Notes: generated by a model not told the origin, from the sequence alone. 64,000 bases of DNA from Inia geoffrensis (GCA_036417435.1 CM070919.1:30257318-30321317), one strand, 5' to 3'; positions 49,395-61,261 are shown, counted from the stretch's first letter. Translations and numbers: made by a program.

Positions 49395-49745
49395 CTGGCT
49401 GCGGTACGGTACCACAGACCACGGGGCTGAGACAGCAGGGAGGTATTCTCAGCCCTGGGGACCAGACGTCTGAGACCAAAGTGTCCTCGGGGCTGCTTTC
49501 TCCAAGGCGTCGCTCCTGCTTGCAGGGGGCTGTCTCTCCCTGTGTCTTCACGTGGCCTTCCCTGCGCGTCCCCATCTCCTCTTATAAGGACACCAGTCAC
49601 TGGATTAGGGCCCACCCTCATGACCTCAATTTAAGTAGCTCTTTAAAGGCCCTTTTCCCAAACACAGTCCCATTCTGAGGTCCTGGGGGTTCGGGCTTCA
49701 ACCTGTGGGCTTTGGGGGACACCGTTCAAGCCATGACACTGAAGG
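49395..49745 (-). mobile_element. MaLR (MLT1-type) LTR, inverted
   Basis: Reverse complement of the MaLR LTR pattern: ggaccagacgtctgagacca, ctccctgtgtcttcacgtgg, tcttataaggacaccagtca, ttagggcccaccctcatgac and ttcgggcttcaacctgtggg. Non-coding. Confidence 0.8.
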
Positions 49746-50260
49746 AGCCCCGTTTCAGCACTTTTGGCCAAGATCCTTACATCTTAAGTGTGCTCACTCT
49801 CCCTCTCTGCCTAGGTTTCTTTTTCAGTCTTCCTTATTTGCTTTCCTTGTCTCTAAATCCCAAACTTCTGGCTTTTCTCACCCCTTCCTAGACATTATCC
49901 TTTGACACAGTAACAGAGACCATGTTTGTCCAGGTTGCATTCGTTTATAATAACCACATTTTATGAATATCTTTTAAGTGACTGTTGGTCAGCCTCTGAT
50001 ATATTTTTTAAGTATGACAATCAAAAGTCATTTTTTACTTTCTGGTGCAGAGTAATTTATCTTTTGCCTGGAAACTAATTTCAAAATAGCTATGGTTTTA
50101 GCTACAGTCCAGAAGCCAAGAGAGGCTGTTTACTCTTTTCTAAATGCCAAGAATATAGCCTTCAAAACATCCAATGTTCTGAAACAGAAGTTCTGGTTTT
50201 GGTTTTTAGAAAAGTGCATGTATCAAGAATGCCACCGATTAGAGACCAGAATTGTGCTTT
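49746..50260. other. Unassigned intronic sequence
   Basis: AT-rich, no gene or clear repeat. Confidence 0.4.
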
Positions 50261-50275
50261 AAAAAAGGAGCCTCA

Positions 50276-50480
50276 GGCTTCCCTGGCGGCGCAGTGGTTG
50301 AGAGTCCGCCTGCCGATGCAGGGGACACGGGTTCGTGCCCCGGTCCGGGAAGATCCCACGTGCCGCGGAGCGGCTGGGCCCGTGAGCCACGGCCGCTGAG
50401 CCTGCACGGCCGGAGCCTGTGCTCCGCAACGGGAGAGGCCGCAACAGTGAGAGGCCGGTGTACCGCAAAAAAAAAAAAAA
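50276..50480 (+). mobile_element. CHR-type SINE (short, CHR-1-like), young
   Basis: Near-consensus plus-strand copy with a pure A tail of about 20. The 15-base target duplication aaaaaaggagcctca is perfect at 50261-50275 and 50481-50495. Together with its pure tail this makes it one of the youngest insertions in the window. Confidence 0.98.
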
Positions 50481-50495
50481 AAAAAAGGAGCCTCA

Positions 50496-52434
50496 TTCAG
50501 CTAACAGAACTGTGCACATGATTGATATCAACAGCCCACATCAACAACTAGTCTTTCCAAAGTCTGCAATCGTGCACCGTGCAGAGGGCCGAAGCCTAGG
50601 TCTGCACTCTTATTATTTCCAGGTTGGGGAACTCAGCCGGCCCCTTCCTGGCCCTGGTGCACTTCCGTGCACGGATTGTGCACAAGTCAGCTGTCTGCCT
50701 GGTTCCTCCTGGGGTTTGGCCACTTGACCCCCCTGATGGCGGGTTTTCAGGAGGCGAATGTCTACCTGCTTGAAGCCCAGGGTGTAATTTCCACAGGGCC
50801 CTTTGGAGTTCTTTGAGTCTCAGAGCTGGAACTGCGGACCTAGGTTTTTGTTTCTTTCCTCTCCCATAGTTCCTGTCCTATGTCTGATTTCTCATTGATC
50901 ACACCATCTACGTGTGCCCTTGGCAACTCCCAGGTACTGTGTGTCCCGGAATCCTCGGCTCTCGGCATGGTGAAGTCCTCACCTGTAACATCAGTCCCGC
51001 GGCCCCGTCTGCACTGGGTCCTCCCCAGCCTTGTCGTGTGAGTGTTAAATACTTGAAAAATACATGTTCCGTTAGTTTATATGCATCTCTTTCTGAACGG
51101 AGGTATGATACAATAGCTCCAGCTTTGTGCAGATGAAGGAGATTTCATTTTTCTGTCTCTACACATATGCACAGACCTACAAAACACACAATCTAGGGCA
51201 TCACCTTTTCTGCCACTAGCTAACTCTCTGACCAGACGCAAATCACCTGGGTCTCTCTGGACCTAATTTTACTTACCTCGTGTACGAGACAGAGTAGTAA
51301 ACACGATGATCCGAGGAGACAACACGGGGGTGCAAAATCTCTCCCATCTGCAGGGGGCAGTGTCCAGGACCGCTGGGCAGCGGGACCCACTGACACGTAA
51401 AAAAAATCCTTCCTGACCTTTTGCCAAAGCAGCATTGTCTCTCTTGGAGACTTTTATCCTTCCCATTAGCTTTCAGTACAGACACTTCCAGAGAATATTC
51501 TATTGTCAAAATGTGAAATTAAAATTAGCAATAAAACCACTTCTAAATTAAAATTAAAACCATGTTAGAGCACCAGTTTAAAAGTCATTTTGTGATAACT
51601 TATGAAAAGCAGTACTCAGAATTTATCAGCTAGAGTAGTTCCAGCTAGAATATCAGGTGCCGTGTGAGGTCGAATCCCTGAGAGCTCATTATTTTATTCA
51701 AACTGTTTTTTAAAATCTTGAACGTAGCTTGGTGTGCCCACTTACAGATTTGTAATTTACCTTCCAAAATAAAGGTTCTACGATCTTTTAGTACCTTTAC
51801 ACTTATTCCTGTATTTTATGGGGTCTTTGTTTTTGCAGACCTAATAGAGTCATAGGGGATAGACAAGGAGGAGACTTTTTTGGCCATTAGAAACTCTCCC
51901 TTGGCGGGGGCAGATGTGGACACTTTCCCCAGGACCTCTGACGTCCTAGCACTGTAATCTGTCCGATAAAACTTGTATCCCTTCACTGTATCTTAAAAAT
52001 AATGACCCAATGTTTTTGAATATTTTTTTAAAAACTGTTAAATGATCATCCTACCGCCTAGTGTTGCTGGCCTAGAACGGTGTGAACTTAAGAAGTCTCC
52101 CACTAGGGCTCCACACGTGAAACTTAAGCCACGTCTTACTCACTGGCTCCGAGCAGAAGCTCACACACACCGAGAGCTGCCTTCTAACGAAGCCACTGGA
52201 CCAGTCCCGACTGTGTTCCCAAGTCATTCCCCAGAGCCTGTTTTCCCTGAAACAGCAGCATACTTAGGCCAAGATTCTTGATGAATCATTCACCCAGGAG
52301 GAGGAATGGGATTTTTAAGAAAGACCACACTTGCGGCGCTTGAATATGTATGAAAATAAACGGGAAAACAAAAGTCAGACTTCCGGCACCAGGAAGCAAA
52401 ATGTCACCTTTACCTGATGTTGGTAAGACGTATT
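50496..52434. other. Unassigned intronic sequence
   Basis: No gene or repeat family recognised across about 1.9 kb; 51480-52040 is AT-rich. Confidence 0.4.
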
Positions 52435-52560
52435 ATATTTTGAAGCACTTTCCAGTACTTTGGTTTCCCCCGCACGCCCACAGAGTATAGTTCCCATCTT
52501 ACACATTAAGAGACGAAGACCCTGGGGTCTGAGGTACCCGCTGGCGTGGAGGGGCCCATG
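52435..52560 (-). repeat. MIR SINE fragment
   Basis: Inverted MIR core: gaagcactttccagtacttt, then cccatcttacacattaagag and acgaagaccctggggtctga. Confidence 0.6.
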
Positions 52561-53108
52561 GGCATCCATCGCAGGTCAGCGGCCTGGGCTGTAACCATTT
52601 TTCACTCTTTTTATCCCCACTGGTCTTATCAGTGCAGGTTGGTTTGGCCTTTCTCATCGGCACGTTTCCAGTCTCGGGCGCCCTTTGATTGTCTGGGCTA
52701 CATTCAAGTGATAAAACATACATTTTATACTATTGTGGGAACATAATGTAATAGTCTCAACAGCCTTGCCAGAAAAAAAAAAAGAAGTCTTGCCTCGGCA
52801 TGACTTCCTTATAACTTATAAAAAAGCATTTGATTTGAATGTCTCCCCATGTCAGCGTTCTCAGGGAAAAATCGCTGATAGCGCGTGGGCCTCGTGCACA
52901 CTGGCAGGATGGCCGTCTCCACTGAGGGCTGACACGAGACTGGCTCAGACCCACGCGCTCTCAACAGGGCGTTTGTTACAGCCCCAGGCCCTAGGGTTTC
53001 CTGATCACGGAGACACCGTCAGGGATCCTAGGAGCATCTCGTCTGTGTTCCAGGTTTGCGCTGTTGTTGCATGTTAGGTTTACGGTGTTCATCACTAACT
53101 GCCTAAGT
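52561..53108. other. Unassigned intronic sequence
   Basis: No gene recognised; an A12 tract sits near 52771. Confidence 0.4.
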
Positions 53109-53385
53109 GATGGAGCTCGTGCTGTGGACTGAACTGGTCCCCACAGAGTCCTGTGCTGAAGTCCTAAATCCCCACACCTTAGGCTGCGACCGTGTGTGGA
53201 GACAAGGCCCTTAAAGAGGTGACTAAAGTGGAATGAGGTCATAAGTGTGGCCCTGGTCTATGTGGACCGATGACCTTATAAGGGGAAGAGACACCAGGGA
53301 TGTGCGCACAGCAGAAAGACCTCGTGAGGACAGAGAAGGAGCGAGGCCTCGGGAGAAACGCAGCCGGCTGACGACCGTGAGAAAA
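53109..53385 (+). mobile_element. MaLR (MLT1-type) LTR, 5' part
   Basis: Plus-strand LTR start: tgtggactgaactggtcccc, tgtgctgaagtcctaaatcc, tggagacaaggcccttaaag, tggaatgaggtcataagtgt, ttataaggggaagagacacc and acctcgtgaggacagagaag. The copy ends partway and is non-coding. It is opposite in orientation to the copy at 49395-49745. Confidence 0.8.
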
Positions 53386-53834
53386 TAACGTCTGTCGTTC
53401 AAGCCCCGCGATGGGCAGTGTTTGGTGATGGCAGCCCGATCAGGGTGAAGCTGCTCGAAATGGATTCTGAGATGGTCGACAGAAAACGACTCCTTTTGGA
53501 GAGGAGGACAGTGAGGGATCTGAATTTCCTGGGCCAGAGCCACGTGGTGAATTGCAGACCCAGAGTTCCTGGTCGCCCAGCTCCCAGCCGAGAGTCTGCG
53601 TTTGTAAAGAGTCAGATCTCGTGCTGCTCGGTCACCGCACCTTCTCCTCACTCGTGCACCCACGACCGCGGTGGTTCTCAAACTGCGCAGGACGGACCCC
53701 GACACCCCACAAGCTGGGCTGAGCTCAGCATGTCCACGTCAAAGCACAGGCACAAGAAGCTTTCCCCACTTTGCAGGAAGAGGGAAAAGTCATCGGATTA
53801 AATGATCTCATTTTACTTTTTGAATCAATTTTTC
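53386..53834. other. Unassigned intronic sequence
   Basis: A weak inverted MIR may lie at about 53455-53600. No gene recognised. Confidence 0.4.
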
Positions 53835-54235
53835 TTAAACTGTGGTGCTTGAAGATGAATGTGTAGCAAGAAATTAATACAGAGGAATGTAGGAGAAAGA
53901 AAGAATAAAGATAATAGCAAACATTAACAAAGTTGAAGCAAAGAAAAAAATTTGAGAGAAAAAGTTCTTTGGGTGGGGGGGAGAGGAAAACTTAAAGTCA
54001 AAATTCTAGAAATAGTGAAAAAGAAAGAGAGTCCAATGAACGAAACTAAGAATGAAATTGGGGCTACAACCACAGATACAGTAAGGATAGCTAAAAATCG
54101 TGAGCTCATGATGAATAACTTTATGCCAGTAAATTTAAAAATAGGCAAGATGGATAATTTCTAGAAAAATGTTACCAAAATCGATTCAAGAAATAGAAAA
54201 TCTAAACAGTTTCAACCATTAAAAAAAAAAAAAGA
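53835..54235 (+). mobile_element. Old L1 ORF2 fragment
   Basis: A-rich plus-strand L1: cattaacaaagttgaagcaa, gtgagctcatgatgaataac, ttatgccagtaaatttaaaa and gataatttctagaaaaatg, ending in an A-rich run at 54222-54234. Frame is broken. Confidence 0.7.
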
Positions 54236-54644
54236 ATTGTAATCTGAAGTATGCCTCTCACCACCCGACATGAAAGTCGCCTGCAGTGATGCCAGCAAGA
54301 TGGCAGACCGGGAAGCTCCAAGCCCTTGTCTCCCCACAGAAACGTGGGAAAAACAAGCAGAAGCCATCGGAACCAGCTTTTCAGGAGCTCTGGGAAAAAA
54401 AATCAAAGGTTTACGGCCACCAGGCAGACTCCCAACCAAGCAAAGCCATGTTTACAACAGTAGGAAAGTCCTGTGCCATTTCCTCACCCCGACAGACTTG
54501 GTTTCCCAGTTCCCCTCCCTGAACAGAGACCTTATTTGCTCTCATCTGCCTGGGAGACCTGAAGGACTGACTCGCCCGTCTCTGTCTCGAGTGACTTGGA
54601 CACATGCAAGAAAAAAGGTGACCACCGCTCTTAAAAGCTACTTG
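54236..54644. other. Unassigned segment between L1 pieces
   Basis: Starts with gcaagatggcagaccgggaa, a style seen at L1 or related 5' UTRs, but I cannot place it. No gene recognised. Confidence 0.35.
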
Positions 54645-55490
54645 GAAATAATAGTGGTTAATATCCGAAAACTATAAAGAACTCTTACAACACAACAACA
54701 AAAAAAACCTGAGTAAAAAATGGGCAAAGGAGTTGATTAGACCTTTCTCCAGTGACGACATTAGCACATGAAAAGATGTTCGGCATCACTAATCATTAGA
54801 GAAATGCATATCAAAACCACAGCTATTATCAAAACAAACCGTGGAGGGAGTGGAACCTTGCAGCGTACTGTTGGCAGGAATGTAAAATGGCAGATCCTCA
54901 AAAAACTTAAAAAAAAAAAAAACAACTGCCATGTGACCTAGTAATTCCAATTCTAGATACATATCCAAAAGATTTGAAAGCAGGGACTCAAAACATTTAC
55001 ACACCCGTGTTTACAGCAGTATCGTTCACAACAGCTAAGAGGTAGACGCAACCAAGTGTCCATTAACAGATGGATGGATAACAATATGTGATGCATACAT
55101 ACAGTAGAATACATTCCAGCCCTTAAAAGGAAAGCTATTCTTAAACCTGCAACATTAACGAACCTTGAAAACATTATGTTAAAGTGAAATAAGCCAGTCA
55201 CAAAAGGACAGGTACTGTATGATTCCACTTTTATGAGTTACCTAGAATAGGAAAATTCATAGAGAAATTATAATAGAGGTTAATCACGTCTAAGGTAGGG
55301 GGATGGGAATGGGGAGTTATTGTTTAATGGGTACAGAGATCGTGTTTGGGATTATGAGAAAGTTCTGGAAATGAGCGGTCATGGTTGCACAGCATTGTGA
55401 ATGTACTTAATGCCACTGAATTGTACGCTTAAAATGGCTTAAATGGTAAATTTTAGGTTATGACTGTTTTACCACAAGAAACTCGTTTTT
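54645..55490 (+). mobile_element. Old L1 3' UTR region
   Basis: Plus strand, in order: aaaaatgggcaaaggagttg, cacatgaaaagatgttcggc, ttggcaggaatgtaaaatgg, tacagcagtatcgttcacaa, aacagatggatggataacaa, ctgtatgattccacttttat and attgtacgcttaaaatggct. Confidence 0.92.
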
Positions 55491-55509
55491 AAGACACCTC
55501 CCCCTAGAT

Positions 55510-56400
55510 AGTTTTAACAGTAAATTTTACCAAACATTACACATTACTGCACAGAAAAGCTATTCACCTCATTTTACAAGGCTAGCCCAAACTCATTTGT
55601 GAATATGGATATAAAAATCCCAGATAGGGCTTCCCTGATGGCACAGTGGTTGAGAGTCCGCCTGCCGATGCAGGGGACGCGGGTTCGTGCCCCGGTCAGG
55701 GAAGATCCCACATGCCGCGGAGCGGCTGGGCCCCGTGAGCCATGGCCGCTGGGCCTGCACGTCCGGAGCCTGTGCTCCGCGGCGGGAGGGGCCCCAACGG
55801 TGAGAGGCCCGCGTACCGCAGGAAAAAAAAAAAAAAATCCGAAGTAAAATATTTGCAGATTAAATTTAGCAGTGTGTTAAGAAACATATAGTCAGGTAGG
55901 GTTTAACCAAAGAATGTAGAAATAAATATCATTCAATCTTTTTTCCTAATCCATTGATTTTTCTCAGTAGATGTTAAAAAGCATTAGAGAAAATCCAATA
56001 CCCACTCATGATAAAAACAAAAAACACTTCATCAGCTAGGAATAAGAGCACTTTCTTCACATGATGAAGGGTGTCTATAAAAAACCTACAATATATATTT
56101 AACAGTGAAAATCTTAGTTTAAGGTTTAAGTCAGGTACAAAATACATATGGCTATTACCCTTGTGTCTCAGCAGCGTCCTAGAGTTCCTAGTCAAGGGGA
56201 TAAAATAAGAAACACAAACGAAGTATCAGAATTAGAAAGGAAGGGACAAATCCTTTTATTTGCCTACCATATAGTTGTGTATCTAGAAAAATCTAAGAGA
56301 ATCATTGTAACCAATTCAGCAAGATTGGTCTTTATTTATGATCCACTTACTAAAATCATTAGTATTCCGACACCCAGTAGTCAATATAAAATGTAACAGA
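55510..56400 (+). mobile_element. Old L1 ORF2 fragment, interrupted by a SINE
   Basis: Plus-strand ORF2 (reverse-transcriptase part): gaatatggatataaaaatcc, then after the SINE gaatgtagaaataaatatca, aaatccaatacccactcatg, aaaaacctacaatatatatt and ctagaaaaatctaagagaat. Stops and frameshifts are present. Confidence 0.8.
55627..55832 (+). mobile_element. CHR-type SINE (short, CHR-1-like)
   Basis: Plus-strand copy from gggcttccctgatggcac to gcgtaccgcagg plus an A-rich tail. Imperfect target duplication aaaaatcccagata against aaaaatccgaagta. Confidence 0.95.
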
Positions 56401-56634
56401 AATATAGTGAACTCAAAGCTAGCCCTGTAATATCATTTCACTCATGTTTCTTGGGTGGAAAGGAAAAGTTGGCATGCTGGGAATAAACTAGACTGTCTTG
56501 TCTAAGACACAGTGCAAATTCGCGCTATACCCTTGGAAAAGTATCAGATATGTGAAAGTCTCCAGCCCAATATCAGAGCAGGAAAAAAATGCTGAGAACA
56601 GCTATTTCCTTCAGATATTCTGCATGGCATCAGG
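56401..56634. other. Unassigned intronic sequence
   Basis: Short non-repeat segment; no exon seen. Confidence 0.4.
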
Positions 56635-57215
56635 TCATTCATTCATTTACGCAGTACTTACTGAGCATCTCTCAAAAGGGTACAGCCCTTCTCCCGTGGG
56701 ACTTACATTCTAAAGATGGACATTTCTTTTTAATCCTGACGGTGATAAATGCTATGAAGAAAACAGGGTATGAGTATGGAGAGAGACACTGAGGTGGGCT
56801 CCTTACCGAGGAGCTGTGTTTGAGCTGAGCTCTGAAATTGGTCCAGAGGGATGAGCTCATGTGGAGCTAAGGGAACAGTTAGGGTCAAGGATGAGAGGTG
56901 GGCGGAGGCAGTGGGTCTAGAGCACAGAGCGATGGCGGGGCGGGACACGCAGCAGAGCCCGGACCACACAAGGCCTGGTGGACAGTAGTCAGAGGTGTGG
57001 TTTTTGTTCTAAGAAAAAATAGAAGCCAAAGGATTTTAAGAAGGGAAATGGGCTCTAAGACATATTTCTAAATAGAAGCAGAGAGCGATCTTAGGCTCTT
57101 GCAGTGACTCAGGTGATAAACGATGGTGGTTAGGACCAGGGTACTATGGATGGAGATGGTGTGAAGCTGTTTGTTCAAATAAAAACTCTGGAGCCAATTG
57201 CACTTGCTGGCAGAT
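56635..57215 (-). repeat. L2-like interspersed repeat
   Basis: Long ancient repeat in minus orientation: attcatttacgcagtactta, gtgggacttacattctaaag, gacggtgataaatgctatga, cacacaaggcctggtggaca, gatggtggttaggaccaggg and ctggcagattggacaccgtg. These follow in order the pattern of an old mammalian family that I recall as L2-type. Confidence 0.55.
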
Positions 57216-57651
57216 TGGACACCGTGCTGTGTTAGGAAAGAGAATAGAAGATGAGTCCTAGACGTGGGTTCCGAGCCCCTGGGAGAACGGTGAGGGTCCG
57301 TGAAGAAACAGAGGAAGGGACCTGGTTTATTCAGAAGAGGAGTCAACGTGCAGAGGGAGACAGACTTGCTCGCTGTGGGTCCAGAGAGAGGCACGGGCCG
57401 GGCTCAGCATCAGAAAGGACTTCAGGAATATTGGGCGCCTGCTGGGGGACCCTCGCTCTGCAGAGCAGTAGAGGTGTGACCCCTTATGCGTGGATATCTG
57501 GCTACATAGATACTGAGGCTTCCCAGCCCTAAAATTCATAGCTCATTTTGGTAAGTCAAGATAAAGCTCCCAGCAGGGCCCCGAGGGTCCCCAGACTCTG
57601 CACACAGGACTGTTAGCCACATCTGGCTGTTGGCGATTGGAGTCTTAGTTC
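57216..57651. other. Unassigned sequence upstream of a poly(A) tail
   Basis: Not recognised. Part of it may be the body of the retrocopy whose tail follows. A tagccacatctggctgttgg stretch at 57614-57633 recalls a hAT-type repeat. Confidence 0.35.
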
Positions 57652-57704
57652 AATAAAGCGACTTGCCTGTCCCACTATAAAAAAAAAAAAAAAAAAAAAA
57701 AAAA
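57652..57704 (+). repeat. AATAAA plus A26 tail, retro-insertion hallmark
   Basis: AATAAA at 57652-57657 is followed 21 bases later by 26 consecutive A (57679-57704), the layout of a reverse-transcribed polyadenylated RNA. The source transcript and the 5' limit were not identified and no target duplication was found. Confidence 0.6.
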
Positions 57705-58479
57705 GCATTGGTGGCATGTTGATTCCACATCCCAAGCACACAGAAGCATGGCCAGTGAACTTTAACGTGTGCAGATACGTGTGCCAAGACCCGCTGAATA
57801 ACTCTGTTAAATAACTCTGTTAAAACAAACAAACAAAACCTGGGTTTTTTTCTTTCCAATTTAAATTTCATGGGAGCTGCTTGCGTACTATTTGTCTCCC
57901 TTTCCGCTGGCTGGGACGGGCATTGCTCTAACATCTGTCTCGTGGTCATGTTTTATGGGGTGTTTGACGATCGTGCACCTGACGTGACACTGGAATCTGG
58001 GGACGTGGCTGTCTTCAGATGCCAAATGAACTTGGATAGAAACCACTCTCCGTGCGTGTGTTTACAGTGGGGAATCTGGAGCCGAGAGGGGCTCCCTGGA
58101 CACAGCTGTCCTGGCTCTCAGCTATTACTCAGTTCTCAAGTGTTCTCCTGGTCCCACTCTGCACAGCACCACGTGCAGGGGGTTAATTCCTCAGGCAGCA
58201 CCATCGAAGAGGTGGGAGGGGCCAGCCACAGGCTTTGTTGTAGCTTGTTTTATCTGAATTTAAAACTGGACCCTTCTCCAACCAGTCTTTTTTCCCCACT
58301 ACGATGGATGGATGGATGGATGATGTACAGTGACACTTGATTTCATGGCCAAAGAATTCAAACAATAGAGAAATACATAAAGACCCAAAATCTTACTACC
58401 CTTTCCTAAAGTAACGACACTAAAGATTGAACTGTGTGTTTCAGATTTAACACATATTTACACAGAAATAAATGTATAT
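57705..58479. other. Unassigned intronic sequence
   Basis: No gene recognised. A (GGAT)n patch lies at 58303-58322. Confidence 0.4.
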
Positions 58480-58688
58480 AAACAGATGCATTGAGCGTTT
58501 GTTTTCTATAAAAGGAGGATCACATATCGTTCATGAGTTTTTATCCCAACTCTGTGTCTAGGAGGTCCTTCCATTTTAACACAAACAGTAACCTCATTCT
58601 TTTTAACCATTGGAGGCGCTGTGATTAATTTACACACTCCTTACAATTAGACATTTGGGGCTATTGCCACTGCCTCTGCTTCTGTAAA

Positions 58689-58691
<3 letters not shown>

Positions 58692-58723
<32 letters not shown>
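58692..58723. repeat. (GT)16 microsatellite
   Basis: About 32 bases of perfect TG dinucleotides inside the old L1. Confidence 0.98.
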
Positions 58724-58725
<2 letters not shown>

Positions 58726-59223
58726 AATTGGAATGATTTGAATTCAATTTTAAGAGACTGTCTTGAGCTATAATTAGTGTGGCCCAGTCCCAGGCGGGAG
58801 TATTTCTGTAAAAGGGATTCGTGGAAGAGGAATTACTGAGCCTTAGGGTGTGTGTACCGTAAACCTTGATCCACACAGCCGTCCCAGCTTACAGTCTTAC
58901 TAACAGTTCCTGGCTATTCCCGTTCTCCAGACCCTCACCAGGACCAGACTTTACCCATATTTTCAATATTTGGTGATCTCATTACTTAACGTATATGCCG
59001 TAATTACTCAGTTACTCAGGAGCATGAGTACCTAGAGGGGGGATTCATAGGTCACGAATGGCCAATTCGTATCTCTTGCCTGTTTTTACATTGGGCTGTT
59101 TCTCTTTTTCACAATGTTTTACAGCATATTTGTATAGGAGGAACTGTAACCTTTTGTGATAAATGTAAGATCCTCTCTGTCTCTTATGTTTGTTCATGGT
59201 GTTTTCTATGGGTTTTAATTTTT

Positions 59224-59428
59224 TTTTTTTTTTTTTGCGGTACGCGGGCCTCTCACTGTTGTGGCTTCTCCCGTTGAGGAGCACAGGCTCCGGGCGCGCG
59301 GGCTCAGCGGCCATGGCTCACGGGCCCAGCCGCTCCGCGGCATGTGGGATCTTCCCGGACCGGGGCACGAACCCGCGTCCCCTGCATCGGCAGGCGGACT
59401 CTCAACCACTGCGCCACCAGGGAAGCCC
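59224..59428 (-). mobile_element. CHR-type SINE (short, CHR-1-like)
   Basis: Inverted, near-consensus copy with T tail, gcggtacgcgggcctctcac start, inverted B-box (ggggcacgaacccg) and gccaccagggaagccc head. Short target duplication taattttt (59216-59223 and 59429-59436). Confidence 0.96.
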
Positions 59429-59999
59429 TAATTTTTAATTATTATTCTGGATGGAATCAAATACCTGTTTCTCCACAGCACCTACACTGAGGTTTCACTT
59501 AGGAAGGTTTCCCTACCCTGAACTTTAAACTCATCTCCTGTCTCTATTAATACTTTGTTTTTTAATGTTCAGAGCATTAATCCATCTGTAATGCAGTCAT
59601 TGTGGGATATAAGGGATCATCCCATCTCTTTAATAACTTAGCTATTCTCCACTGATTTTTAATGCCCCCTTGAATCAGCTCTTAAACTCCCACATATGCA
59701 CAGGTGGGTTTCTGGAGTTTTTTCTCTTCCACTGATCTATTTATCTCTTCTGTGCTAATTACCTGTTTTACTACCATAATTTTATAACATGTTTCACTAT
59801 CTAGTATGTCAAATTCTCTCTCATTCTTCTTTTTCAAAGTTGTCTTCCCGTGCATTTTTCCCCCATATAAACTTCAGAATAAGCATGTCAAGTTTTTTTT
59901 AACAAACATTTGGAATCTGGGGATTATATTGGATTTTTAGATTAATTAAGAGAGAGCATCACCCTTTTGGCAGGTCTTCTCTGGCTTTCGAAAATGACA

Positions 60000-60540
60000 T
60001 CCTGTCAGAAATCTAAATGTAAAAATTGAATCAACAGGATTTTTAAAACCTGGAAGAAAATATGGCCGAATCATTTTATAACCAGGTATAGGGAAGGCTT
60101 TCTACCTGTGATTCAAAATCCAACTGCAATAAAAGACTGATGTAATCGGCTATTGACCAAAAATGTTTTCAGTTAATGTCTTTGAGTAAAATGGTTCTAA
60201 TCTTTCTGCTTTTATCAAAGTTAAATGCTTTTATCCTTGTTCTCATTTTCCCCCCGATGTCTACTTGCCTGAGTCAGAGCTCACTGAAACTGACTGTGAA
60301 TCCTGTACCAAAGACTAATTTATGACTCATTTCTTATGTTGAACTTTTAAAAACTTTTCATATATAAAAAATAAATAAATAAATAAAAGATTGATGTAAC
60401 GTGAATATATAAATAAACGTTTGCATAAGAAAAGTCAAAAGGCAAGCAACAAACAGAAAATATATGCAACACAAATCGTGAATAAAGGACTAACATTCAA
60501 ATGTAAATCATAATAATACTTCAGTGTTGTAGAGAGAGTT
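60000..60540 (+). mobile_element. Old L1 fragment, split by a retrocopy
   Basis: Plus-strand L1: acctggaagaaaatatggcc, aggtatagggaaggctttct and aaaagactgatgtaa on the left; aaaagattgatgtaa, gtcaaaaggcaagcaacaaa and aataaaggactaacattcaa on the right. The two halves are contiguous in L1 order once the 60146-60384 insert is removed. Confidence 0.85.
60146..60384 (+). pseudogene. Short retrocopy of unknown origin inside an L1
   Basis: A 239-base insert ends in an A-rich (AAAT)n tail and is flanked by a 15-base target duplication with one mismatch: aaaagactgatgtaa (60131-60145) and aaaagattgatgtaa (60385-60399). The host L1 reads straight through without it. The body matches none of the SINE, L1, MIR or L2 patterns seen elsewhere and has no open frame of note, so it is most likely the reverse-transcribed 3' end of some RNA. 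The source was not identified. Confidence 0.7.
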
Positions 60541-61261
60541 AAGTGGTATATATGCTGGGTGTCAATAATAATTGTTATGGTTCTACTGTATGTATTATTA
60601 ACTAGTATTATATAATGTATATAATATATGTAACAAACATTAATGATCCTCTGATCTCAGCTACCAGGTCAGACCGCCTGTGTGGAAGTGCGTTTGTAGT
60701 GGGAGGGCTGTGATTAAATTCTGGGGCACTGGCTTGAGCAATAACTAAGATAAGCTATTTTTTTTCTTTTATTCATAAAAGAAACCCATTTTTTCTGCTT
60801 TGTGTCTCACAACCACCACAGCTTTCCATGTCCTATTGCTCATCACCCTGACTTCTTAAGGTCCTGCAAATATACAGTAATTGTTCACCCTCTGGATAAT
60901 AATAGTAATCAATAAGTTAACTTTAATTTGTCAGTCAGTCAGCACTGACAGTCCATTGCACATCTCTCTCATTCTAACAGCACAAGAAGGGTCGGAAGCA
61001 GTCAGCAGCCGTCCAGCATTAAGGGTAGAGGGCCTGCTTGGAGCCGGCTGCAGGCACAGCTGTGTTGGCCTCTTCCCCTGCACCTGTGGCTTACCCTGGG
61101 CCAGGGCACTTCATGGGATTTTCATTATTTATACTCTGCCTTGTACCAAAGAGTACTTGCTGTAGCTGAGATTAGAATTTGGATCTCCCACATCGTGGAC
61201 TGGGCAGACTTTCCTGTCTACTAGGACGTGCTGCCATGAAGGGCATGCCCTGTGTGTGCTG
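60541..61261. other. Intronic sequence before the terminal exon
   Basis: AT-rich to about 60660, then ordinary. An inverted MIR scrap may lie at 61120-61210. No additional exon recognised. Confidence 0.4.

Larger units (their letters stand above)
58480..59980 (-). mobile_element. Old L1 segment, interrupted by a GT repeat and a SINE
   Basis: Minus-strand L1 3' sequence in order: aacctcattctttttaacca, gacatttggggctattgcca, then after the GT repeat tggaagaggaattactgagc, cttactaacagttcctggct and ccagaccctcaccaggacca. After the SINE come tcttccactgatctatttat, attttataacatgtttcact and tcattcttctttttcaaagt. Confidence 0.75.

Noticed and set aside
48775..49575. 266-codon minus-strand open frame after the BRCT3 exon
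   Set aside because: It overlaps an MaLR LTR fragment and non-repeat intron, with low-complexity Pro/Ser/Arg content and no known family.
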